The notes beneath the pieces were generated by a model. That model was not told where the DNA came from. It saw only the letters and a list, made by a program, of their open reading frames with translations, and did not search any database. DNA of 64,000 nucleotides from an uncultured Ruminiclostridium sp. (GTDB lineage Bacteria > Bacillota > Clostridia > Oscillospirales > Ruminococcaceae), in the NCBI GenBank assembly GCA_934490165.1, contig CAKSTB010000014.1, forward strand, positions 12,847 through 76,846, in the 5' to 3' direction. Below, in pieces: positions 18,056 to 26,117 of this stretch. The number at the start of each line of letters is the position of its first letter. Within the stretch, counting starts at the first letter, position 1. The position numbers and the translations under genes are program-made.

Positions 18056-19142
18056 GGGATTTGATATCAGCCGTGCTCAGGAAACCATCAATTTTGATAA
18101 GATTGAGAAATCTGGGGCTAAATTTATTATACTTCGTGCGGGTATACGCTCTGACGAGGATACATATTTTCGGCATAACCTTTCGGAGTGCCTGAAAAGG
18201 AACATTCCTTACGGGCTGTTCTGGTATTTTGAAGCCACTACAGACAAGGCTTTTGAAGAAGAACTTGCCGCTTGTAAAAAGGTGGTGAAAGGATTAAAAC
18301 CGTCATATCCTGTATTTTTCGATATGGAGGAGCAGAAACAGATAGATGCTCTAACTATCAAGCAACGTACTGACATGGCGTTGAAATTCTGCAGTGAAAT
18401 GACTGCTATTGGTCTGCCGTCAGGTATTTATGCCAATCCGTCATGGATGCAGAATTACTATGACCGCGATCGCTTAACTGGCATAGATATATGGCTTGCA
18501 CACTGGACAAATAATCCTGATGTTCCGAGCAAGTTTAACTATGGTCAGAAAATATGGCAGTGGGGAACAGAAATTGTTGATGACAGAGAAGTCGACAGCA
18601 ACATCTGCTTTGTAGATTATCCTTCACTTACCTCAAAGTGGTATAAGGAGCATGGCGGCAAAACTAACGATTCTGTAAAAACAGACACCAAAAGTGAAAA
18701 CAAAACATCGTGTTTTAAGTCCGGAGATAAGGTGAAGGTTAAATCAGGAGCATTTTTTTCAAATGGTATAAAGCCTATTTCGGCTGTTTATACCGCTGAA
18801 TTTGTTATTCAGCGATTATCAAAAGATGGTACAGAAGCCTGCATCGGAATTGATGGACAGGATACCGGATGGATGTTCTGTAAGGATCTTATATTATCAA
18901 AAAAGGTTGCTTCTGAAAACAAACCGACGTCTGATTCATTAAATTTAAAAGTCGGCGACATCGTGCGCATAAAAAACGGTAGCAAAACCTATGACGGTAT
19001 GCCTATCGATGACTGGGTTTATTATAAACGCTTTTATGTTTCAAGCGTAAACGGCAATCGTGTAGTCCTCGACAAATCTCCGGATAGCACAGTGCTTGCG
19101 ATAAATACAGCATTTAATATTACCGATCTTAAAAAAGTTTAA
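18045..19142 (+). CDS. Endolysin, GH25 lysozyme with C-terminal SH3-like domains
   Basis: Peptidoglycan muramidase of 365 aa that releases phage progeny. The GH25 domain spans about 1-200: KGFDIS near residue 4, the acidic cluster DMEE at 93-96 (catalytic region), and IWQWG at about 170 followed by EVDSN. The remainder carries two SH3b-like wall-binding units beginning CFKSGDKVKVKSG and LNLKVGDIVRIKNG. No signal peptide, consistent with holin-dependent export. The frame is open from 17976, but the ATG at 18045 has AAGGAGG 9 bases upstream and fits the start of GH25. Confidence 0.93.
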   Translation: MRIKGFDISRAQETINFDKIEKSGAKFIILRAGIRSDEDTYFRHNLSECLKRNIPYGLFWYFEATTDKAFEEELAACKKVVKGLKPSYPVFFDMEEQKQIDALTIKQRTDMALKFCSEMTAIGLPSGIYANPSWMQNYYDRDRLTGIDIWLAHWTNNPDVPSKFNYGQKIWQWGTEIVDDREVDSNICFVDYPSLTSKWYKEHGGKTNDSVKTDTKSENKTSCFKSGDKVKVKSGAFFSNGIKPISAVYTAEFVIQRLSKDGTEACIGIDGQDTGWMFCKDLILSKKVASENKPTSDSLNLKVGDIVRIKNGSKTYDGMPIDDWVYYKRFYVSSVNGNRVVLDKSPDSTVLAINTAFNITDLKKV

Positions 19143-19152
19143 GAATGTAGCG

Positions 19153-19184
19153 GTGGGGCGGCAACGCCCCACTTTACTATTTTT
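19153..19184 (+). terminator. Terminator after the endolysin gene
   Basis: Perfect 8-bp stem GTGGGGCG / CGCCCCAC (19153-19160, 19165-19172) with a GCAA tetraloop, followed by TTTACTATTTTT. Ends the lysis transcript before the methyltransferase gene. Confidence 0.85.
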
Positions 19185-19212
19185 ATATTTATAATAGTAT
19201 AGGAGGTTCATA

Positions 19213-19959
19213 ATGATAAACAGTCCAATCCCTCGCATAGGCGGAAAACGTCTTTTGCGTAATAAAATATGCGATATGTTTCCAAATTCAGATCAATTCA
19301 ACCGTTACATAGAAGTTTTCGGCGGTGGCGGTTGGGTGCTTTTTTCTAAAGAAAAGCAAGCAGATTTAGAGATTTACAACGATGCAGATGGCGAGCTTGT
19401 TAATTTAATGCGTTGTATTAAATATCATTGCTCAGAGCTTCAACGTGAAATAGATGGGTTTTATAACAGTCGAGAAATTTTTCAGGATGTATCCCAACAA
19501 TTGAGCTGTCGAGGTTTTACCGATATACAACGGGCGGCAAGATATTTTGTAAAAATGCGCCTATCCTTCGGGGCTGACGGTAAATCTTTTGGTTGTAGCA
19601 AAAAGCCGCTATATCGTTCAAAAGATTATTTATCGGTTATTTCAGACCGTTTAAAAAGCGTGTTAATAGAAAAGAAGGATTTCGAGGATTTGATTACAGT
19701 CTATGATCGCCGAAACTCTTTTTTCTATCTTGATCCGCCATATCACACAACAGAGAAATATTATGATATTGAATTTACGGAAAATGATCACAAACGTCTT
19801 GCTTCAAAGCTTTCGCAAATTCAAGGAAAATTTCTGCTTTCTTATAACGATGATATTTTTATTCGAGATCTCTATAAGGATTACACCATTGTTTCAGTTT
19901 CAAGGAACAACAATTTGTCTTCAGGCAGTTTTAAAGAACTGCTGATAAGAAACTACTGA
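19213..19959 (+). CDS. D12-class N6-adenine DNA methyltransferase
   Basis: Adenine methyltransferase of 248 aa, Dam/D12 class. SAM-binding motif I in PRIGGKRLL (8-16) and VFGGGGWVLFSK (about 35-46); catalytic motif DPPY at 174-177; the family's normal length. AGGAGG lies 7 bases before the ATG. It sits downstream of the lysis terminator, as an accessory gene at the end of the late region. No restriction gene is adjacent, so it is probably a solitary methylase protecting phage DNA or altering host expression. It is more AT-rich than the structural genes, which fits a mobile cargo gene. Confidence 0.92.
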   Translation: MINSPIPRIGGKRLLRNKICDMFPNSDQFNRYIEVFGGGGWVLFSKEKQADLEIYNDADGELVNLMRCIKYHCSELQREIDGFYNSREIFQDVSQQLSCRGFTDIQRAARYFVKMRLSFGADGKSFGCSKKPLYRSKDYLSVISDRLKSVLIEKKDFEDLITVYDRRNSFFYLDPPYHTTEKYYDIEFTENDHKRLASKLSQIQGKFLLSYNDDIFIRDLYKDYTIVSVSRNNNLSSGSFKELLIRNY

Positions 19960-20111
19960 TAGATACAGCACTATTTTCTTTACGATGATAATACTACATT
20001 GCTCCATTATCTCCGTAAATAAAATAGACCTGACCGAAAAAACACTGTTTAAACATCAATAAAATAGATGTTGTTAAAGTGAATTTTCTCCATATAAAAA
20101 ACGAAAAACAA

Positions 20112-20190
20112 AAATCTCTTTGAAAAATCAGCCGTTTTTCAACATTAAAGTATATTGGTGTTGAGAAAAACCGATTAAACAAAGAGATTT
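20112..20190. repeat. Long imperfect palindrome (terminator- or MITE-like)
   Basis: Ends AAATCTCTTTG (20112-20122) and CAAAGAGATTT (20180-20190) are perfect inverted repeats. The inner arms also pair with small bulges (CCGTTTTTC against GAAAAACCG-type sequence). It lies 150 bases after the methyltransferase and may end that transcript. Confidence 0.7.
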
Positions 20191-20261
20191 AAATATTTAT
20201 AAGAATTATTCTGATTTTGTATTTTGCGTGTCAAAAATTCTGATTCTGCTTGTCAAATAAC

Positions 20262-20990
20262 AATTGCAGTGCAACATATTGTAAAAAAGTCTAAGCAATA
20301 AATATACAGCCAACAACGCTGAAAACAGTTTCCGTGCCTATAAGGTGCTAATAATTTCGTGAGTTTATCAGTGCAACTGTACTGTCACCGAAACTTCCAA
20401 AAACGCACTATCCTGAGAATATGTGTAGCTTCGTGCATAACTTTTCGTAGGGGAGGGGCTTGCCCCTCCCGAAATATGGAAGTGGTTATTGGGAGCAGAT
20501 TGAAAGAAATTTATAAATAATAGTCTTTGGTTACAGCTGATATTTGACAGATTAAAAAGCTCGGTGAATGGTTAAAAGTTAGCGCAACGGGCGGGGCAAG
20601 CAAGGCAAGGATGCCTGAAATGTGTGTGCACAGAGTTTTGCAAGGACGCAAAACCATACAAGCACACACAGCACCGCACCCTACGAAAAAAGAGGGTGAT
20701 AGCAAATATAAATGAATTGTTAATGCGGATAAAAACAATACTACAGTAGTCCCTTTGGCGCTTTCCCTCGTTCATAGTAGCAACGTTATCACACAGAATA
20801 GCGAACCCGAGAAGTGCTATCTCGCAAAGAGAACTATCGGTAGCCTGCTATCAAAGTTAAATTAAAACGGTATAATAGAAATGTGCTAAAAACAGACTTT
20901 CTCCACATACCAAAAAGTGAGCCGAGCGCACTATTTTTTGCGCTTCAACTCACTTTTTCTTTTTTGAGATTGTGTCACAGTCCCTTACAA
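20262..20990 (+). repeat. Dispersed repeat A, copy 1
   Basis: The left part (20262-20430) matches 26120-26285, sharing ATAAATATACAGCCAACA and TTAATAATTTCGTGAG. The right part (20752-20990) matches 26455-26692. The middle differs between copies and here holds a perfect hairpin GGGAGGGGC/GCCCCTCCC (20451-20470). The 19-base core AGCGAACCCGAGAAGTGCT is at 20800-20818. The right end is a hairpin with AAAAAGTGAG/CTCACTTTTT arms (about 20919-20957). Confidence 0.8.
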
Positions 20991-20997
20991 AACTTGT

Positions 20998-21558
20998 TCA
21001 CCTGTCTAAAATCCGCTTTATGGCATCTTCGGAAAGATAATATTCATCGGAAAGCTGTGTAACGGTCGCGCCTTTACCTTTTTTGATACGGATCTCATTG
21101 TTTCTCGCTTCAAGCTTTTGCTTTATTATACGGGTAATCGTATAAGGCAGAAGCTCACAAAGGAACGCGGCTACAGCCAGACAGATAGCAGAATATATTA
21201 TACTACCATAACCTAAATGTTCTGCTATCCACGGCAAATTGATTATGTTGTCTTTCTTGATTCTCGGAAGATTATCAGGATAATAAATTGCAAAGCAAAT
21301 AAATCTCAAAAGGAATGACGGTATCCAGAAATAAATCTTTGAGCGAATAACACCTGCCGCAATTGCCGCCGCTATCAATACTGCACTGAAAACAATGAGC
21401 CTTACTACTGCCGTAGGCGGCAATATCCCTTCGCTTCTCACTCCCATCGCTTGAAGCATAGGCTCAATTATTTGCACTTCAAATATTTCGATCAGATATA
21501 CGCCTATCTGAATTGCTATCGTAAAAATGAAATTAAAAAGCAACGGGTGTTTTTTCAT
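20998..21558 (-). CDS. Multi-pass membrane protein with HTH-like C-terminal tail
   Basis: Unrecognised membrane protein of 186 aa with four probable membrane segments (about 7-27, 46-68, 71-90 and 115-140). A cytoplasmic C-terminal tail, KKGKGATVTQLSDEYYLSEDAIKRIL, resembles the recognition half of a short helix-turn-helix. GAAAGGAAAGG lies upstream of the ATG. It follows another small membrane protein gene on the same strand at 91 bases and probably shares its promoter. Confidence 0.7.
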   Translation of the reverse strand: MKKHPLLFNFIFTIAIQIGVYLIEIFEVQIIEPMLQAMGVRSEGILPPTAVVRLIVFSAVLIAAAIAAGVIRSKIYFWIPSFLLRFICFAIYYPDNLPRIKKDNIINLPWIAEHLGYGSIIYSAICLAVAAFLCELLPYTITRIIKQKLEARNNEIRIKKGKGATVTQLSDEYYLSEDAIKRILDR

Positions 21559-21649
21559 ATTGTTACCCTTTCCTTTCCGTCAATCTATGCTGACAAATAA
21601 TAAGATAGCTGCAAATGGGGGCGAATGCTTTACGAACATTGAAAAAGCT

Positions 21650-22102
21650 TCAGTTTGCATCATCTGCCTTATTCTTTCTGCAAACAATCAGTGTCGTTAT
21701 CAGCATAACGATACCAAATTGCAAGGTGATGAAAATTGACGCTTTCCAAGATGGCATTGCAGGATATTGTACAGAAAAGAAACTCCATTTATCTGTAAAA
21801 ACAAACAAGTATATTGACGGCGGGGAAAACAACCCAAACAACAAGTACAAAATCGGCAATGATATAACTACCCATTTGAGGGTTAATTCAAGCCTTTTCA
21901 CTGCATAAATTGTGCTTGCACATATTATTGAAAGCTGTAATCCAAAATTAAATATTAAAACAAGAATAGTCAGAATAAAAGGAGAAGGATCCATATTTTG
22001 AGTGAACGTGCCAATAAACTTGTTAAGCAGCACATAGATAACCATGATACTCCAGATAGCAAACGGCAACACAACGAAGTTTATTTTTTTCAGATGCTTC
22101 AT
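21650..22102 (-). CDS. Small four-helix membrane protein, unknown
   Basis: Membrane protein of 150 aa with four hydrophobic segments (about 9-28, 40-66, 74-94 and 122-142), short loops and few charges. I do not recognise it. The frame is open to 22129, but the ATG at 22102 has AGGTGA 7 bases upstream and starts MKHLKKINF, a better membrane-protein start. A good sigma-A-type promoter lies 150 bases upstream. It is first of a two-gene unit with the next membrane protein. Confidence 0.65.
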   Translation of the reverse strand: MKHLKKINFVVLPFAIWSIMVIYVLLNKFIGTFTQNMDPSPFILTILVLIFNFGLQLSIICASTIYAVKRLELTLKWVVISLPILYLLFGLFSPPSIYLFVFTDKWSFFSVQYPAMPSWKASIFITLQFGIVMLITTLIVCRKNKADDAN

Positions 22103-22250
22103 TTTAAGTTCACCTACTTGCCAAAACATAATAGCTTATTTGTATGTTTGGACTGCTGAAATTACTTTGCCTTCTTCACTGAAAGGAATCTATAAACCGC
22201 AGGAATAATCAATTATTCGGGTTTCACATGAAAACTTGCCTTGTATACAA

Positions 22251-22279
22251 ATTATAACATATTTTTCACGTGTTAACAA
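22251..22279 (-). promoter_or_regulatory. Sigma-A-type promoter for the membrane-protein pair
   Basis: On the - strand: -35 TTGTTA (22274-22279), 17-base spacer, -10 TATAAT (22251-22256). It is oriented toward the gene starting at 22102. Confidence 0.7.
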
Positions 22280-22302
22280 GCATTTTTTGTTACTTTATAT
22301 AA

Positions 22303-22338
22303 AAACGGTCTGAGAATTTTATACTCCTCAGACCGTTT
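22303..22338 (-). terminator. Terminator after mnmA
   Basis: Stem AAACGGTCTGAG / CTCAGACCGTTT (12 bp, 22303-22314 with 22327-22338). On the - strand it is followed by a T-rich stretch (TTATATAAAG). It starts 24 bases after the mnmA stop. Confidence 0.85.
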
Positions 22339-22362
22339 CTGCTTTTATAAATACTCCGAATA

Positions 22363-23439
22363 TTATTCTACCTCAATTATAGTTCCCCCGCCGACCACGG
22401 TATCCCCATCATACAGCACCAACGCCTGACCGCAGGTGACCGCTCTTTGCAGCTCATCAAAAACCGCCGTGAGAGTATCACCGTTTTGCGTAACGGTAGC
22501 CCACTGCTCGGTGTGGCGGTAGCGTACCTTAGCCTTAACACGCATTTCGCCCTTTATCTCCGGCACGGAAATAAGATTGATATCCCCCGCCTTAACCACA
22601 CTGCTGTACAGTCCGTCATTATATGACAGCGTTACGGTGTTGCTTACAGGGTTCACCGCCTTTACATACAGCGGTTCAGGTGCGGAAATCCCCAGCCCCT
22701 TGCGCTGACCTACAGTGTACCTTATCACGCCCTTGTGCCTGCCGATAACGTTACCGTCCGTGTCGAGAAAATCGCCGTCCGGATAATTCTTGCCTGTGTA
22801 CTGCTCTATAAAGTCGGCATAGCTGCCGTTTTGTACAAAGCATATATCCTGGCTGTCGGCTTTCCGCGCATTTATAAAGCCCTGAGCCTCGGCAATTTCT
22901 CTCGCCTGCGACTTTCTCATCTCTCCGAGCGGAAATATGGTGTGGCTGAGCTGTTCCTGTGTAAGGCAATACAATACATAGCTCTGATCCTTTGTATCAT
23001 CAAGCGCCTTTTTAAGCAGATATCTGCCGTTTTCGCCCTTTTCGACCCTTGCATAGTGACCCGTTACCACATAGTCACGGTCAAGCTCCTTGGCTCTCAT
23101 ATAAAGCTTGTCGAACTTGAGATATCTGTTGCAGTCTATACAGGGATTTGGCGTTATGCCGTTCTCATAAGCGTGTACAAAGCGGTCTATCACATCGGTT
23201 TCAAACCTGTCGGAGAAGTTGAAAACATAGTACGGCATATCAAGCGAATACGCAACGCTCCTTGCGTCCTCTACATCGTCAAGCGAGCAACAGCTATGCT
23301 CTCTCGAAACGCCTATATCCTCATTTGCAAACAACTTCATTGTAACACCGATGCAATCAAACCCGCGCTGTTTCATAAGGTAAGCCGCCACGCTTGAATC
23401 AACGCCGCCGCTCATTGCGATTACTGCCTTATTGTTCAT
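22363..23439 (-). CDS. mnmA: tRNA-specific 2-thiouridylase MnmA
   Basis: Cytoplasmic enzyme of 358 aa that puts sulfur on U34 of tRNA-Lys, -Glu and -Gln, using ATP and persulfide from a cysteine desulfurase. The PP-loop SGGVDSS is at residues 10-16. NPCIDCNRYLKF carries the first catalytic cysteine region and DSQDICFV the second. The C-terminal GMP-synthase-like barrel ends ALVLYDGDTVVGGGTI. The frame is open to 23520, but ATG 23439 with GAAAGGACT upstream gives the standard MNNKAVIAMSGG start. A hairpin lies in the leader. No cysteine desulfurase gene is adjacent. Confidence 0.96.
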   Translation of the reverse strand: MNNKAVIAMSGGVDSSVAAYLMKQRGFDCIGVTMKLFANEDIGVSREHSCCSLDDVEDARSVAYSLDMPYYVFNFSDRFETDVIDRFVHAYENGITPNPCIDCNRYLKFDKLYMRAKELDRDYVVTGHYARVEKGENGRYLLKKALDDTKDQSYVLYCLTQEQLSHTIFPLGEMRKSQAREIAEAQGFINARKADSQDICFVQNGSYADFIEQYTGKNYPDGDFLDTDGNVIGRHKGVIRYTVGQRKGLGISAPEPLYVKAVNPVSNTVTLSYNDGLYSSVVKAGDINLISVPEIKGEMRVKAKVRYRHTEQWATVTQNGDTLTAVFDELQRAVTCGQALVLYDGDTVVGGGTIIEVE

Positions 23440-23462
23440 TTTAGTCCTTTCTGAATACCAAC

Positions 23463-23496
23463 GAAAGCCGACAGCTTTCAGCTGTCGGCTCGTTAT
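23463..23496 (-). promoter_or_regulatory. Hairpin upstream of mnmA
   Basis: Stem AGCCGACAGC / GCTGTCGGCT with a 4-5-base loop, extended by AACG/CGTT arms, 25 bases before the mnmA start. It is a stable leader hairpin or an upstream terminator; the T-run is too short to be sure. Confidence 0.5.
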
Positions 23497-23505
23497 TCGG
23501 AATAT

Positions 23506-23590
23506 CACATAATGCGGCAATGTGCCGCTTCAAATTCGCCGTTCTGACGGTTGGCAGACTGCGTAAGTTGCGTTACCGGCGGGTGGCAAA
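23506..23590 (+). repeat. Dispersed repeat C, copy 1
   Basis: A small hairpin GCGGCAATGTGCCGC leads into AAATTCGCCGTTCTGACGG and CGTTACCGGCGGG. The same series occurs in reverse at 46595-46679 and in part at 37462-37500. Confidence 0.7.
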
Positions 23591-23741
23591 GTACTACTTT
23601 ACTTGAATTGAAAGGTTAATCTGGGAGGAACGATTCTTTAAAATCAAAACAATTCGTTTTTAAATGCCGCTGTTTCATTATGTCCGACATAGCAGAAACT
23701 ATATTAAAGGCGGAATTTGCCGTGCCGCATCGGCACGCCGC

Positions 23742-25037
23742 TTATACCTTATCGAAAGCCTGCGAGAGGTCGGCGATTATATCGTCGATGTGCTCCGTGC
23801 CGATCGAAAGACGGATAGTGTTTCTGCCTATACCCTGGTCGGCAAGCTCTTCATCTGTCAGCTGTGAGTGAGTTGTTGTAGCGGGGTGGATCACAAGGCT
23901 CTTTACATCTGCAACGTTTGCGAGCAGAGAGAATATCTGTAAGCTGTCGATGAACTTATGAGCTTCTTCCTGACCGCCCTTGATGTTGAATGTGAAGATA
24001 GAAGCTCCGCCGTTTTTGAAGTACTTTGTATAAAGTGCGTGGTCGGGGTGATCGGGCAGAGAAGGATGATTAACCTTTTCAACCTTGGGGTGGTTAGCAA
24101 GGAATTCTACGACCTTCTTTGTGTTCTCAATATGACGGTCAAGTCTTAATGAAAGCGTTTCTGTACCCTGTAAGAGCAGGAAAGCGTTGAACGGTGAAAT
24201 TGTAGCGCCTGTATCACGCAGAAGAATTGCTCTTATATATGTTACGAATGCGGCAGGACCTACAGCATCTACAAAGGATACGCCGTGATAGCTGGGGTTG
24301 GGTTCTGCGATGGGAGCGTACTTGCCGCTCTTCTTCCAGTCAAACTTACCCGAGTCAACGATAACGCCGCCGAGTGTTGTGCCGTGACCGCCGATGAACT
24401 TTGTAGCCGAGTGTACTACAACGTCCGCACCGTGCTCTATAGGACGGATAAGGTAAGGAGTACCGAATGTGTTGTCTATTACGAGCGGAAGTCCATGCTT
24501 GTGAGCGATCTCTGCGATAGCGTCAATGTCGGGGATATCGCTGTTGGGGTTGCCGAGTGTTTCAAGGTAGATAGCCTTTGTGTTATCCTGAATTGCGTTC
24601 TCAACTTCTTCAAGGTTGTGCGCGTCTACAAATGTAGTGCTGATACCGTACTGGGGAAGTGTGTGCGCAAGCAGGTTGTAGCTGCCGCCGTAGATCGTCT
24701 TCTGTGCTACTATGTGCTCGCCTGCGTAAGCGAGCGCCTGAATAGCGTATGTTATAGCGGCTGCACCCGATGCTGTAGCGAGTGCGGCAACACCGCCCTC
24801 AAGAGCCGCAATTCTTGTTTCAAAAGCGCCCTGTGTTGAGTTTGTAAGTCTGCCGTATATATTGCCTGCGTCAGCAAGACCGAAACGTGCGGCAGCGTGT
24901 GCGCTGTTCTTGAAAACGTATGATGTTGTCTGATATATCGGAACTGCTCTTGCGTCTGATGCGGGATCGGGAGTTTCCTGACCTGCGTGAAGCTGGATCG
25001 TCTCAAATCTGTAGTTGTTATCGTATGTATAGCTCAT
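23742..25037 (-). CDS. metY: O-acetylhomoserine aminocarboxypropyltransferase / cysteine synthase (MetY type)
   Basis: PLP enzyme of 431 aa that makes homocysteine (or cysteine) from O-acetyl-homoserine/serine and sulfide. Full-length Cys/Met metabolism fold: N-terminal FETIQLHAGQETPD, GRLTNSTQGAFETRIAALEGG, PLP-binding lysine in SATKFIGGHG (about residue 209), and the C-terminal RLSIGTEHIDDIIADL signature. AAAGAGGTATTTACA precedes the ATG. It stands alone, with a promoter and a cysteine-containing leader ORF about 90 bases upstream, so sulfur-responsive control is likely. The enzyme does not show which substrate is used in vivo. Confidence 0.95.
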   Translation of the reverse strand: MSYTYDNNYRFETIQLHAGQETPDPASDARAVPIYQTTSYVFKNSAHAAARFGLADAGNIYGRLTNSTQGAFETRIAALEGGVAALATASGAAAITYAIQALAYAGEHIVAQKTIYGGSYNLLAHTLPQYGISTTFVDAHNLEEVENAIQDNTKAIYLETLGNPNSDIPDIDAIAEIAHKHGLPLVIDNTFGTPYLIRPIEHGADVVVHSATKFIGGHGTTLGGVIVDSGKFDWKKSGKYAPIAEPNPSYHGVSFVDAVGPAAFVTYIRAILLRDTGATISPFNAFLLLQGTETLSLRLDRHIENTKKVVEFLANHPKVEKVNHPSLPDHPDHALYTKYFKNGGASIFTFNIKGGQEEAHKFIDSLQIFSLLANVADVKSLVIHPATTTHSQLTDEELADQGIGRNTIRLSIGTEHIDDIIADLSQAFDKV

Positions 25038-25127
25038 TGTAAATACCTCTTTCTTTCAGTCGGCTTATAGCCTGTCAAATTCTTGTTTTTTCTTTTAATT
25101 TTTCGGGGTGTGCTTTAAACACTTTAC

Positions 25128-25196
25128 TTATGCTATACAGCGGCACATTCGTCCGTTTCTGAAATTGTGTCTGAGGGCCTTAGCGATGATACTCAT
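25128..25196 (-). CDS. Leader peptide with Met-Cys-Arg-Cys end, upstream of metY
   Basis: A 22-codon ORF with near-ideal ribosome-binding site (AAAGGAGG, 8 bases before ATG). It sits between the promoter and metY, and its product ends RMCRCIA. Met and Cys are the end products of the metY pathway, and the codons are clustered at the 3' end, as in attenuation leaders (trp, his and the Cys-rich leaders of some actinobacteria). The gap to metY is 90 bases with only weak hairpins (for example GGCTATAAGCC), so termination or translational coupling cannot be told apart. Translation is supported only by the RBS and position. Confidence 0.6.
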   Translation of the reverse strand: MSIIAKALRHNFRNGRMCRCIA

Positions 25197-25247
25197 CAAA
25201 TGTGCCTCCTTTCTTTTGTTCACAACCTTAGGTTTTTGTTTCTTCTC

Positions 25248-25311
25248 AAAACCTATCTGTTTGGTATGTTTGTATTATACACTAATCTGATAGGTTTTGT
25301 CAATAGGTTTT
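25248..25311 (-). promoter_or_regulatory. metY promoter with AAAACCTATC operator-like repeats
   Basis: On the - strand: -35 TTGACA (25298-25303), 18-base spacer, -10 TATAAT (25274-25279). An inverted pair AAAACCTATC (25248-25257) / GATAGGTTTT (25289-25298) spans the core promoter, and a further ATAGGTTTT is at 25303-25311. The arrangement suggests a repressor site, but the regulator is not identified. Confidence 0.7.
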
Positions 25312-25380
25312 TCGAAAAATTTATAAAAAATTTCTTGCGACTGCAAAACCGCATTGTTAAGCGAAAAGTCAACCACTCAT

Positions 25381-25510
25381 TACGCTTTTATGAGCGAACT
25401 TTTGCGGTTTCATCACAAAAAATGAGCGAATATTAGGCATATGATTACACTTTTATGAGCGAATAATCGCGGTTTGATTACAAAAAGATGAGGGAATGTT
25501 ATTATTCCCG
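25381..25510. repeat. Imperfect tandem repeat of about 65 bp
   Basis: Two units beginning TTTTATGAGCGAA (25386 and 25451) share GCGGTTT and ATGAGSGAAT. Both are non-coding; no role is seen. They lie upstream of the metY promoter. Confidence 0.6.
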
Positions 25511-25614
25511 CTGTTTTTCCGACTTATACGGATATGGGGGTGAAATTAAATGTTAAGGATATTCGGGGTGTATGCTTCCGGTATATTGTTTGATATTTCT
25601 ACTATGATAGCTAG

Positions 25615-26100
25615 CTACCGATAGTGCTATTCGTTGGATAGCACTTCTCGGGTTCGCTATTCCGTGCGATGTGTTTCTGTTTTTTGGCTTAGCGGAAATG
25701 GTTGGTGTTTTTACTATGGTAGCAGGCTTCCGATAGTTCTCTTTGTAAGACAGCACTTCTCGGGTTCGCTATTCTGTGCGATAACGTTGCTACTATGTGT
25801 GAGGAAGACAACCCAAGGGGAGAGAGGAAGGCGCTCCAAAGGCGCTTTCCCCTCTCCCCTTAGGTTTTCTCCCTCACTCTCCCACTTTCCTGACTCCTTT
25901 TCTCTTCTGCCATAATGGGGTGTTGGCTATAAGACACACAAACGATTGCGTTTAAAAAGCCGCCGTAAGCGGGACGCTGACGCTCTGTTCGACCCGGGGG
26001 ACTGTACAGATATCTCGGGATAGTGCGTTTTTTGGAAATTTCAGTGACAGTGCAGTTGCACGGATTTACTCGCGAAATTATTAACAACTTATCGGCTTAT
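25615..26100 (-). repeat. Dispersed repeat A, inverted copy
   Basis: The reverse complement matches both direct copies: TTAATAATTTCG, GTGCAACTGCACTGTCAC and GAGATATCTGTAC near 26000-26090. The 19-base core (on the - strand) occurs twice, at 25640-25658 and 25752-25770. The middle holds GAGAGGGG/CCCCTCTC-type arms. Confidence 0.75.
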
Positions 26101-26117
26101 CAAATTACATTAAAATT

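Larger units (their letters stand above)
19960..20997. other. Non-coding stretch after the prophage cargo gene
   Basis: About 1 kb without a credible gene. It contains a long imperfect palindrome (20112-20190) and one full copy of a dispersed repeat (20262-20990). No att core can be recognised because the other prophage end is outside the window. Confidence 0.7.

Noticed and set aside
25038..25311. SAM (S-box) riboswitch upstream of metY
   Set aside because: None of the conserved S-box segments was recognised; a leader ORF occupies the region instead.
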